Shown one piece after another: positions 23,973 through 35,900 of a DNA stretch of 64,000 bases (position 1 is its first letter; each line of letters begins with the position of its first letter). This DNA comes from Bugula neritina (lineage: Eukaryota > Bryozoa > Gymnolaemata > Cheilostomatida > Bugulidae), in contig OZ037766.1 of the NCBI GenBank assembly GCA_964035545.1, forward strand, positions 2,352,501 to 2,416,500, in the 5' to 3' direction. A program made the translations under genes and the position numbers. The notes under the pieces are model-generated. The model was given only the letters and a program-made list of their open reading frames with translations. It did not search any database and was not told the DNA's origin.

Positions 23973-25729
23973 AATTTTAAGCTTAAAGTAGAACTTAGAC
24001 AGTTAGCTTAATAAATCCCTTTAGAAAGTTTAATCTTTTCAACTGAATGATATAAAATTAAAATATTATAGATCTTCAAAACTCACCCACAGTTATATAT
24101 CACTATAGAATTTTAACAATAATATATATGATATATGTACAAGATAAGTAATTTGGGAATATAATGATGTAAGTAATACAAATAACCTGTTGAGATATTC
24201 TTTTATTCACAATATATAAAAATATTTTTTGATATTTCGAGACAAATAGAAACATATAATACACTATAATTAACTCAATACTCTACTTCTAGTGTGCAAC
24301 TGAATTTAAAAAAGTGCATAATCAACATTTACGTTTTGATTTAATGAGATTGAAACAAACAGGATGCACCTTCATACCAATGCTAATCGATTCCTTTCCA
24401 TAATCAGTTTTTTCAGGTATATGCATGTTTTCAGCTTTCATTTAAGTTTGCAAGTAAAAAAGTTTATTCAATTACTTTATAGTTTTAAGAATTTTAATTT
24501 ATATAGTTATTGCAACTTACCCACTGTTCGATTTCTAAAGTATTTTTACTACTATATTATAGGTAGCATATATAAGCCATAATAACTTGCACATGGTTAT
24601 AGGACTATAATAGTATAATATGTTAAGCCAAGTTTACCTTGTTCTGTATTTCTGCAAGTGTTTTAACAACAACCAATGGCTGTTTCGCCAATTATGCAAT
24701 ATTTTCTTGTTTTCTTATATATATTAGGTACCAGTCTGTGTCAAAGTGTGCCATCGGTTCATAAATAATCTCCTGAAATATTTGTTATGTACAGGAGTAT
24801 GTTAATCTGAAATGACCACAGAAAGATATTTTTAGGCCTTTGAAAGACTTTTTGTGAGTGCATATTTTTATCAAAATTGTTTTAATTAGTTTTTGTACTA
24901 TTGTAAACCAAAAATATTACAACGAATTATCAATCAGTAAAAACCTATATTATTACAGTCTATGTGAGGCGTTCACTTAATGCAAGCGTAGCTTTTGAAA
25001 GCTAAAATTCACAGTTGGTATTGTGAGGTTACTTAGTCTAGGCTGTGTTTACCTAATAGATTTTTAGCTCTTGACTTTGTTTAAACAGCATTTATACTAG
25101 AGTTGCTATCACAGGCAAATTCCCATTTCTATAGAAAAAAGTGAGTTGTCACCATGGTTACATGATACACATTATAGTAGTCCTGTACACCTAATTTCTT
25201 TGGTTAATAATATTAGAATATATACAAACTTAAATCAAGTCATTTATATTATATATTTGCATTTCAGCTAAATTTTAAATAATGTAAGATATTTTGTTAT
25301 GTTTAGCTTGTGACTTAAGTATGATGCACCTTTTTTCCAAATTGGTATTTTTAACAAAAATATTTATAAAAACATTTCCCTTTATTTTAAATGTTATAGT
25401 AATCAATTTAGGTTATTTTTGAACTTGTATAAGGCTTTACCAGCTTTCAAATATTATATTTTTGAAAATTGTAGCAGCTATATAAAAAGATAGACCTGTA
25501 GCCTGTTTAATAAATAAATGAAATGTAAAATGAATTGGATTTAGTTTTGATCTTTTTGCATTTTTAGTAAAGGTTGAACTATTGAACTTAGTAAAAATTC
25601 TAGAACAGAAATACTCTGCATAATAATTATAATTAATCTATATAATGACCCATTAGCAGTTTTTGTTGTTGCATAATGCAAGTCATACTGGAAACAGATA
25701 AGGAGATGATTAATTATAGTGCAGACTAG
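23973..25729. other. Non-genic stretch upstream of peptide gene C
   Basis: AT-rich, with no recognised feature other than the 5' flank of gene C. Confidence 0.45.
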
Positions 25730-25738
25730 TATATAAAG
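25730..25738 (+). promoter_or_regulatory. TATA box of peptide gene C
   Basis: TAGTATATAAAGAAG is placed so that a start near 25760 yields a noncoding exon of ~53 nt ending at 25812 (AAAG|GTAAAG). Confidence 0.6.
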
Positions 25739-26158
25739 AAGTGGTAGATCTATTACCAAGCAGACTCTGTTTGTAACTGCTTCTGTTCATTCACCAACCG
25801 TTACATTTAAAGGTAAAGTTTATTACAATTTATATTTTACATACATCGATTGTAAGAAATTACTTCTTTTAATTTGCTTTTAAATAGTCGAACTTTATTT
25901 GACTTTTAAAACTATAATTTCTCTTGGCTTGCATGCAGTAGCCTTTTTAGTTTTGATATTTGCAGTTCAAAGTTGAAAAACTACATGCATTGAAAAAAAG
26001 TTTTTTTTAGCTATTTGTTGTAATTTCAAAGTCACTCTAAAGTTTAAAATCAAATTGATAATTGTTCTCTAGTAAAGAGTTATATACAATAGAAAATGTA
26101 ATGATTGAAAATACAACAGATCATGCATATGTTTTTGTAGGATTCCAATTCTCTCATC

Positions 26159-27034
26159 ATGAAGGTCATTGCTGTACTCTTTGCTGTCTGCTTGGCTCTT
26201 GTCGCTGCCCAATACACCCGAGGCTATGCCAACCACAATGTTGGTTACAACAGATACCCTTATGGTGGAGGAAGGTCGTACAATAACGTGCACAGAAGGA
26301 GATTTGTTGGCCGCAGGTGGGTTTTACAAAATAATTATAATATTATATAATTCAACCAAAATTTAAAGTATTCACCAATAAGTTGTTTGCATAAATTTAT
26401 CAAGTTATATAACCCCTTTTTAATAACAGAGCTTTAAGCGTATATGATTGATTGTTATATGCACTTTAATTTAGGTAAATCAATGGGTTTTTTTTCAGAC
26501 GACCTTACGGCAGATCTTACAACAGATCTTACAACAGATCTTACAACAGATCTTACAACAGATATTCAGGTAGGTTATTTTACAACTAATGATCAAATGC
26601 TTTGACCTAATTAGACTAATGGGTGATTATGACATCTCATCAACTGCATTCAATAATGCTGTTAGAAAAATGTCTTGTTGCTTTTACCAGCTCAACGTAT
26701 TCTGTATTCAACTTGTTTTATCTTGAATAGATGATTTTATACATATTATTTTATCAACATTTAAAACATGATGGCTACAAAATAAGCCTACTGGAGTTGA
26801 GTCGCAGTTAAATGTTCACGTATAGTTTAAGGTTTTGCAAAATTGCTGAAGGCAGATCATTTCTGTATAAGTGTTTCTTATTTCATTCTTGAAGCACCAC
26901 AGTTTAGGATTTGTTTATACCATTATAATATTGTTACAATCTTTGAGATTATTCATTATCTATATGCAATTTTCTATTGACTCTCAGTTATTATTAACCA
27001 TGTTACTCTTTATATAGGATCAAACTACTACTAA
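26159..27034 (+). CDS. Secreted Tyr/Asn/Arg-repeat small peptide C
   Basis: Model: noncoding exon ~25760-25812; exon 2 26141-26316 with ATG at 26159; exon 3 26499-26569; exon 4 from 27018 with stop TAA 27032-27034, giving 81 residues. All junctions have GT/AG ends and keep frame (phase 2, then phase 1). The signal peptide MKVIAVLFAVCLALVAA precedes a mature chain rich in Tyr, Asn, Arg and Gly (YTRGYANHNVGYNRYPYGGG, then HRRRFVGR). Exon 3 encodes four consecutive RSYN units from a 12-bp DNA tandem repeat; exon 4 adds GSNYY. An AATAAA signal near 27303 suits the transcript end. The protein is secreted, cationic and aromatic-rich; its role is unknown (matrix, adhesive or antimicrobial are all possible). 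Confidence 0.8.
26511..26562 (+). repeat. 12-bp coding tandem repeat (RSYN units) in peptide gene C
   Basis: Four tandem copies of AGATCTTACAAC plus a partial fifth (AGATATTC), with every copy in frame. Copies 1-4 are identical at the DNA level, implying recent expansion or homogenisation. Confidence 0.9.
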
Positions 27035-27935
27035 GACCAGCCTACGCCCACAAAACACTTTCGAGGATCGAGCAGCTATAATATATCAAGTAACACTTTC
27101 GAGATTTTACAAGAACATAAATAACCTAAAATGGCAGCCAACATAGATGAACTTTATAAGTAAATCCAGTTTCTCAATGCTACCCAGTTAGTAGCATAAA
27201 ACATCTTAGCGAATTGGTTTCTTTTTGATGTGTTTATATTGAAACTAGATTTATGTTATATTTTTGTCGTTTTACTACAATTTGTTAATTTTACTGATTT
27301 CATAATAAAAAGTGCATTCATGATAAACTGTCTAAAGTAAAGTTATGTATTCTGATAAAGCTTTATTGAGTGAGTATATAAAATCTACTTTCAACATGCA
27401 GCTGAATAAGTACGTGTCTCTAAAATGTTAACAATAATCAAGCACAAGAGCTCGGAGATTAGCTAAATATCTAAGTACTCAAAAAAATACATATTCGGGT
27501 AAATTTTGATGCAACATGCTTTTATAGCACTTGAAAAGAAAAAATCTTGCATGAAAACGATCTTACTATATGTTGGAGTGATTAAGCTTCTTTTAATGTA
27601 ATAAGCAAGCTTCGTTTCTAAAATTTGCCTAGTAATATAGGCTGAGTCTACAAAATATAATAGTTTAAATGCATAAAACAAGTAGCCTAATATTCTGCTA
27701 TAAATAAAAAGTATTTGTTTCAGAATGTGCCTTGCTAAGTATATCTGCTATAACATTGCCGCGCACCAGCATACTATGAGTTATTCAGCATTTCTAATCC
27801 ACATGTATTTGACTATTATTGCAAATTCATCAGAGTTTAGAGTTGTTTTACCTTGCACAAGCTGATCCATAAAAGCTTGCAGCATAACAACATTTGACCA
27901 AATGAAGATACAGCTTTATTGCTGTAACAAGCAAC
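27035..27935. other. 3' UTR of peptide gene C and intergenic DNA
   Basis: 3' UTR up to roughly 27320 (AATAAA near 27303). The rest is unassigned. Confidence 0.45.
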
Positions 27936-28066
27936 CAGGGTTGGGGTAATTGTAATTGTAATTAATTACATTTATATATCAACTGTAATTATAATTGTAA
28001 TTGACAAATTCTCATGCAATTGTAATTGTAATTAATTACATTAATATGTAATTGACCCCAACCCTG
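27936..28066. mobile_element. hAT-like MITE, 131 bp
   Basis: Near-palindromic element bounded by inverted termini CAGGGTTGGGGT and ACCCCAACCCTG, filled with TGTAATTGTAATTA-type sequence. The flanking 8-mers CAAGCAAC (27928-27935) and CCAGCAAC (28067-28074) differ at one base, consistent with an 8-bp target-site duplication as in hAT elements. Confidence 0.8.
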
Positions 28067-29712
28067 CCAGCAACACAATTATAATTACCAAATCAAATAT
28101 TTTATATTTTTACAAATGATAGCTCCTTAAGCAGAAACTACGTTACAGTTAGTATGTAGCAGGGAATGGAGTTGTCTTTTCTCTAAATACCAGGAATCAA
28201 AATGGAAGGCTACATCTGAGATATTGTATGAACACCATTGGTCATTTAAATTTTACACTCTGTCTTTATACAAATAGAATATTTGTATATTTTTCATGGG
28301 CTAAGTGAGTATAGACCTATATATGTAAAGGCATTGTTACAAAGCCATGCACTTCTCCGACATAATTAAATTGGTTTGAAAAAAAGAAATTAATTTTACA
28401 TTGACACTTAATGCACTAGCATGTATGAGGTGCCATATTCAATACAAATATCAATATATATTTGTTTATTTATTTATAAATTATTTTTTATCCAAGGCGC
28501 ATGGCCCAATAGCGATTCTGAAGTATCTAACTTGTTCTCATTCAATAAATAATTGAGTATAACTGTAAACTATGCTCTATATTATTAGAATCCCTGCAAG
28601 GCACATCACATTTATGCAGCCTATCAAATTATTCAAAGAGATTTTTCTGTCATTTCATAATTTTTTGTTATTGTCGAAAAACTTATTGCACTGATTCTAT
28701 ATTTATACTGATATATAATTCTATAATATAAAATATGGATCACAATAATTATATGTCGACAATATATTCATAAACTTATATATAACGTTATAACCAAATT
28801 ATGCACCCTGTACTTTTATATTATAGCAAAAGGGTATAAAGATAGCACTGCACAGATATTTATGCTGTAAAATGCTTAAAAATACAAAATGTTCTACATA
28901 TTAGAAGAAAGTTAAATATGGCCATTGGCATGTGCATTATATAATATTTTCTCTCTGTTTGATAATAAAATCTCAACTTCACTGCACCATGCAATAAGTA
29001 ATATATTATGGGGTTTAGCTAACCTTATATTCATGAAAATCATTCACTTGAGAACAGGCACTAAGCAGTCTTTCTATCAATAGGATTTAAACGAACACTA
29101 TTTACAGCCTGCCACTCAAATATTTGATTTGTTTCTTTTACAAATCAAATGAGAACAACGTTGCTAGCTATGCATGGATTGATGCAGCGATGAATAAAGT
29201 ATGCACATGCTATTGTAACCAGAATAAAAAAAAGCTGTATGCAACAATAGATTTTTTGTTCGCAATCAAAAGAATGAGCAAATATTTGATTGTATACGTA
29301 GTGCAAGCTGAAGCCTAGTAAAAGAAAGACTGGCTTGTTAGCTGCATGAGCTGTATATTTTCATCTTAACAGAGTTCTTACTGCAAAATATAACTTGCAG
29401 CATAAAGTGTAGCTGGAGATATGAAATATCATAAGGTAAAAATCAAATTTCTAAACATTATATTGTGTATCTAATATTATTATGATAAATATGACTAGTT
29501 GCATTAATTTCATATATATATGTTTTGCATCTTCGATATAAATTATAACAGAGAAAAAATTCAATTTGTATCTGCCATATAAATACTATTTCTGAAAGAC
29601 TTTGTTTGAATTTGAAAGGACATATAATACGTGAGTGCTCGTAAATTATATATATACAGTTAATCCATATCTTAAAGAATTACTGAAACACTCCAGCTAT
29701 ATGCAGTGTAAA
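28067..29712. other. Non-genic stretch, nothing recognised
   Basis: AT-rich, with only short chance frames. Confidence 0.5.
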
Positions 29713-29790
29713 ATAGTTGCTCCTACTGGGAATCGAACCCGAGACCTTTGACTTGCAAGCAATTGTGCTACCATTACACCACGAAAGCCA
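29713..29790 (-). other. tRNA-like sequence (Cys GCA-like), probably a pseudogene or SINE head
   Basis: The minus strand has a good A box (TGGTGTAATGGTAGCAC) and a perfect B box (GGGTTCGATTCCC) at tRNA spacing. The D stem GTGT/GCAC pairs, and the acceptor stem GCTTTCG/TAGGAGC pairs with one mismatch and wobbles. The anticodon stem pairs at only about three positions, with a TTGCAAG loop. A functional tRNA is therefore doubtful. Confidence 0.5.
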
Positions 29791-30046
29791 CAGGGTAAAC
29801 TCAACACTACATGCAGTACTAAAATAATTTTGCATATATCATACATATTATATTATCTTATAGCTGATATTTTAGGCCTTCTGCTAGGGTTGTATATGAG
29901 CTCAAATAACGTTGCTTCGTAAAAAATATTGTGCAAACTTGTCTCGAATTGATTTGGAATTTTTGATTGCGTAATAACTAAAGAAGTTTCCATTTGGCTC
30001 TGAATTCCATCGCTTTATTATAAGGCTAATAGTAATTTTGCTTACT

Positions 30047-30187
30047 TTCATTGCATGCTATTCTTAGCTGCTGCAAAACACAGTTCAATCACTAAGCTGA
30101 CTTAAAATTTCATAGTTTTAACTTTGAAACCAGCTCAGTGATCAGGCTGTGCGTTCTAGCAGCTAAAAATAGTAGCATGCAACGAAA
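30047..30187. mobile_element. Fold-back (inverted-repeat) element, ~140 bp
   Basis: Left arm starting TTCATTGCATGCTATTC, then TTAGCTGCTG, then ATCACTAAGCTGA. Its reverse complement lies at 30131-30187 (TCAGTGATCAG, TAGCAGCTAA, TAGCATGCAACGAA) around a ~30-bp spacer. Arms are diverged. Size and structure suit a nonautonomous DNA transposon; no clear duplication was found. Confidence 0.55.
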
Positions 30188-32947
30188 ATCAATAACTACA
30201 ATTGGTGCGTATCAGTTATAATATAATAATTTATTACTACTTAAGAGTCACGCGCCAGGGACTTTTTTAGATCGCAGTCAAGTATTAGGAGTTATCGTCA
30301 CTAAACCAATCCAAGAGACCGAGATGTTTTTTTCTAAGAAAGGTCATAGAATTTTCTCATGTGATAGCATAATTTACAAATTACTGATAAATATTTTGGT
30401 AATTACTTTCACTATAGTATTGATATGTGTCATAATATTAAATTACTCTAACAACAGCCTCTGCCCGACGTACTTGTTATCTATGACTTACTTTAGCAGT
30501 GGCTGCTGCGAGGCTGCCCGTTCATGCAGACGAATCTGTCACTCCAATCATCTATCCAATTACTGAATTAGTTATCAATGCTTTCATAGTCTTCTATTTT
30601 TACTCTAAGTTTATTTTAAGAATTTTTAAAATGCTAAGCTACGAAATAGATTATATAAGTAATTTAGCTTGTTAGTGTTAGAGATGAAATAAAATATAAG
30701 TTAAAATATTTAATTTTATCTCCATCATGATGTCATGCTCATACTGATACTCATTGAGTCATACTCATACTGATGTAGTGGTACTGATGTAGTGATACTA
30801 TCAGTATTACTATCAGTATTACTATTATTATTATTGAGTAAATTGTATCACAGCTTTTAGCTGGTGTAACCTTCTACCATCGGCCTAGCTCCACTGGGCT
30901 GGGATAAATAGAACTTTATTCAAGATGTGAGCTGATCCTAGTAAGGCTGTCTAGTGTCTACTGAATCAGTGGGTTTTTTTTCAGCTAATCTAAGTAGTGC
31001 CATCCAGTCTACAGTCTTGTGTGAAGTTCCAAGGCTCCAATTACAATGGGATGACTTTTGTTGATGTTTTCCAAAGGCGGGTTAACTCTAGTGCTAAATC
31101 CTTATATTTTCCTATCTCCTCTGATTACTATCATTATTATTATTAATATTATTAATTATAATATTTTATTATTATTTCAATTTGTTCTCGATAAATATTA
31201 TTAATATATAATTTAAATTTAGGTTAATGTGTTTATTATTGTTATGATATTAGTTATAATTATTTTCATAATCACTATCATAATCATTAACTTTAAAAAT
31301 TTCATATTCATATTGGGTTTGATTAAGATCAAACTCATAGTGGAACTAATCATTTATTATATATTTATTAGTATTACGTTATAATCATGACATAGACTTG
31401 CACTTAGTGCTACCACTTTAAGTTTATGAAGAATATATCATTGTGATTATATCATTCTCATTAAATCAAAATGGTTGTCGTTGCTGATTACCCTCAGCCC
31501 TTAGGCCCTCTAATTATATTTCATCGTATTTCATGCAATAGCTATCACTATAAGTATAGCAGTATATAAGTATAACTATATATACTTATAGCGATATGCC
31601 TATATTGGCTATAGGTATAATATTATATTAATAATAATATAGTTAATTGAATATATATGAATAGTCGTAAAATAGCGATACTGAAAGTATCATATTCATA
31701 ATACAATTGGTAGTTATACTTATAGTAATTTTAGCAGTTGTACAGGAACTGAAAATAATTCAAAATTTTAAATCCATAATTATTGAAATTAAATGTTAAT
31801 GCCATTTTATTTGATATTTCAGTGTTGTAAATAAAATTTTCTGTCACTGGTTTTTTCTGCATGGCTCAACAGTTTAAATCTGTCAAACAAATAAAATTGG
31901 AACTATAGTAACACTATAAGTATTTGATAATTACCAAACAGTTTACTTCTGCAGCAATCAGTGGCTTAATGAGAGACATTGGTTGTCCATATAGTCATGA
32001 GTTTTAGAAACTGGTAATTCTAGAGCTATACGTAGGTGCAGTAACCAGAGATTTCTTAATTAAAGCACCCAAATTTGAAAGCGCTATAGTAGTAACACTA
32101 AATATCTACTTACGTTTTATTATAATTTACTATATATAAAGTATGTGCTTGTGTATAAGTGTATTAAATAAAGCCACCAACAGTGCTTTTACTCATAAAT
32201 ACGAAATGAGGTGTTGTACCTGCTTTTAGGATTACTATAAAAGTGAGAATAAAAATACGTCCTGTAATCAAGATGGTGTAATCTAATATAGCTGCAGTTC
32301 AAAGCTTATCTGAGTTTTTGCAAATAGAAGCATATGCAGTTAATACAAATTTAATTTACCTCAAGATACTTTCACAGCACAAACTTGGTTTCAACTTATT
32401 GATGATTGTCTGTATAATATTGTGCTACATATTTGGAATGTAATGAAGTATTTGCCTATAGTTCCATTGTCAAAGGATGCCTTTTGAGTGGGAATGGCCG
32501 AATGGGTTAGAATTCCCCATTATAAAAACCACTAATGAGTGTTAGATATTTGACACCTGCTGCAATCTCACTGGTAGTAATTATACTGGCAGTGATTGCT
32601 TGGAGTGACCTCATTATAGGCATTTATAATAACACAGATATTCGTGTTATAGCGCTATAACGGCTGCTATAGTTATGACCTTCTAAGAACCTTCTTCTGT
32701 GTATTAGCCAATCAATGTATTGATATCGTATCTAACGCAATGCCACAATTTAAAAAACAAAGCTGGTAGTTACTATAGTTAGTATATATACTAGTAGTCA
32801 CTGTGTAGCAGTAGCGTGCTTTTTTATTATAGTTATAAGTAGACACAGGCTAGCTATGCATTGCAGTTGATAGACAATCCCTAATCTTCTCATTGTGCAC
32901 CAGTCAAATGCACTCGAACATTGTTGTTAAAGGAAAGAGTAAGAGTT
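30188..32947. other. Intergenic stretch with low-complexity patches
   Basis: 30720-30840 is rich in short ACTGAT/ATTACTATC-type repeats. 31130-31300 is ATT/ATA-rich. 30880-31100 is less AT-rich and may be an old interspersed repeat, but no family is assigned. The 80-codon frame at 30324-30566 has one hydrophobic segment and a Cys cluster, without other support. Confidence 0.4.
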
Positions 32948-35900
32948 ATGAAGAAGTGTCTATCATGTAAACAACTTTCAGGCTATGCTATGGTCTCTCT
33001 ACTATCAATATCTGGAACACTATTCATGGTGTCTTACAGAACTGTGAGTATTTACATATCTGTATCGGAAATTTGTGTTTGAGAGGGGTATACATTGGAA
33101 ACCATGCATGCACACACATATAGTTGATGTTGGAGTATTCAAACTTAAACTTTGAAATAGGTTGTGGTTCTTCCAAAACTGTCGTGGCTGGGCAGTTGCC
33201 ATGGAGATATAATGTGTATTACATTTACTGAAATTTCACCTATGAAAGTAGAAATTATATATTTACCTCACAATACCCGTTTACTTACTTTGCACTCTGG
33301 GGAGGTGGATGCAGTAATTTAGAAATTGAGAAAATGTAGCACAAGAAGTTATGTTCTTGCGAGAATTTCAACCCTCGATCCAAACCAAAATTTGTTGGGG
33401 AAAATTGAATTATTTAGGCTATGAAAGTTTCTCCACTGCTGCAGTTAAATGCTCAGGGGTGCTGTATAATGTATATATTATGCATATTATATAATTAAAT
33501 TATTAACTTTGATCCTTATTACCTGAACAAAAGAAGTAAACCTGTTTTTCAATTGACTGCAGAACGATTGTCTACATCTTTGTTTTCACTTATTATTTCT
33601 AGGAGTTGGATGTTTCCCGTTACGAGCCAGACAATAGGCCTACAGATGAAAGGTTTTCATTGTCTAGAACATTTGTACAAACCTCTTCCAATAATACACT
33701 ACAAAGTCTTCCTGTAAATTCCAATGATTTCAAGCAATCTAACTCAACCTCTGAACTAATTATTCATCATAAGCCAACAACTCACAGGGGAGTCACCGTT
33801 GCAAGTAAAACTCCCAGGCAGCCTTATCTACCTGAACAGGAAATGAGGTATCGCGCTGCCAAAATACGAGAGCGCTGCCTTCCAAGGTGAGCATGTGATC
33901 TGAATCTAGTAGTGGCACATGTCACTTACATTTGTAGGGTTTCTTATGTTGGAACATCGAACAAAGATTTATTCATCCAAGGAGGGTTAAGTGGATTAAG
34001 TGAATGAACAATTAGATGGTTGTTGTATCCAACTGCTTCAGTTATAGCTTAGCTATGATTTATACCAGATGAAGTCACTCAATCAAAATAATTACTCACA
34101 CTGTCAAGCATGCATTCACAATGATTTGCAATACCATCTCCAGCATAAATGTGTATCTGAATATTTATGAATCTTATAATTTGAATATTATATTGTTATA
34201 TTTACATGTACATACATCACATGACCAATATCAGCCTCTTTATGGTGGTGGTATGTAGGTACAGTATGAAGCTACTGAGTAGAAGTACTTGACCTGCATA
34301 TTTAATTAAAGGGCTAAGCTGAAGTATACAGTATGAAGTATGAAATAGTATACAGCTATAGTATACAGCTAAAGTATGAGCTGTGATGTAGTGCTTGAGA
34401 CAACATTGGATATACTATGATAACTTGGGCCATCAATTAGCTTTAACAGCAAAAAGATGCTGTTATAGTAGCAGCAATAATAATAGTAGTAGTAGCAGCA
34501 GTACTTAAAGGGATAAAGTGGCACAAATACATCATTTCTGTTTTAGAAAGTCAATTCAGTGCATTTAGCTGCTGGCACTGGCATGCGTTATCTGCACTTG
34601 TCAGCCATCTTACAAAGAGTGGCAGCAGCAGTAGTGAGGAAGTAGCCTAAACCTAGCAGCAGTACCTCTTTACTTGTCAGCCAAGTCACACAGTTTAATT
34701 GAGCCAAGTGGAATAGTTATTCTTTGTGACCATAACACAATGTACCCATCAGTGAAAACTATCAGGGTTCATGATAATTTTATTATTAGTGAGTAATCTA
34801 ATCTTGTTTTGTAATGCATGGCATTTAAGCATGAGTATAACTGAATCACTTCCTAGTTCACTGTGGCTCATAGTTCATTCAGGAAAGTGTTTAGCACAGG
34901 AGTATTGCTGCATATTCTTGGTATGAAAGGAATGAAATGGAAATAAACAGTACACTGTCAGTTTGATGTGTCATTTATATTAGGGCATAAGCAACATGCA
35001 GGTGAAATGGCCCAAATAGTACCTGCATGTAAATATTATATTTTTGATATAAATTCTCAGTCTATGATAAATACAATTTTGTTATGGGGACTTGTATACA
35101 TTATAGCCTCATCGTTACGAGTTTGTGCTGTGTCCCTTGAAATACATTTCTCCACTGCATTGCCCTAGTTCTTGGATTTTGCAAAGTTTGTAGCATGAGA
35201 AGTTGTCTGTTCATACACCCTCCTCTTAAACAGTAGCGAAAGTGAAACTCTGGGCTAATGCACAGTCTCTGCATGCTTGTGATTGCCATCTGATATAACC
35301 AGGGTTGTGTCACTTTTTCAGAGGATGGGAGCATTTAACTTGAGTAGAAGGAGGGGGAAAACACCGTCAATTTCAGTGGATTGATCTCAGTTCACTCTGA
35401 GAAATGTGCTAGGTGTGATGGTTTTCCATGAATTTGTCTGTTTGATCTTGTGTAGTTGCCTTCTTACGTGAAGGGCACTCGAATAAATTCTACCAGTATA
35501 ATTTGTTCGCCAGTCTGGCTGATTGAAGGTTAAAAATACAAGATTGTTGCAGCCTAAAACTTAACAGCAGTTATAACCTATACAACAGCCAAGCTATTCA
35601 ATTTAAGATAATTATTCTTAATTTTTTAGCTTAACAGATGATTATAAAATTAATAGCTGTTAAGCAGATTATTCATAAACTTTTGGCTTTTTAGGCTTAG
35701 AATTGCTTTTATTAGCACAAAACAACTTTTTCTATTCAGATGATCTGGGTGACTCACAAAGTGAACATAACTATACACTGACTCAACATACATAAGAACA
35801 CATTACATATTAGTATATACTAATGAGTTCGAGCTGGACAGGCTGACCATCTTATATTGATTAAGATCGATCCTTGGCAAAGATTTGAACCAAAAAGTCC

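Noticed and set aside
30324-30566. 80-residue frame with a hydrophobic segment and Cys cluster
   Set aside because: No promoter, splice context, homologue or repeat partner was recognised; plausible by chance in AT-rich DNA.
30880-31100. Possible old interspersed repeat
   Set aside because: Less AT-rich and reminiscent of element-derived DNA, but no second copy in the window and no coding block clear enough to name.
32490-32530. tRNA-like A box (TGGCCGAATGGGTTAG)
   Set aside because: No B box at a suitable distance and no cloverleaf; treated as chance.
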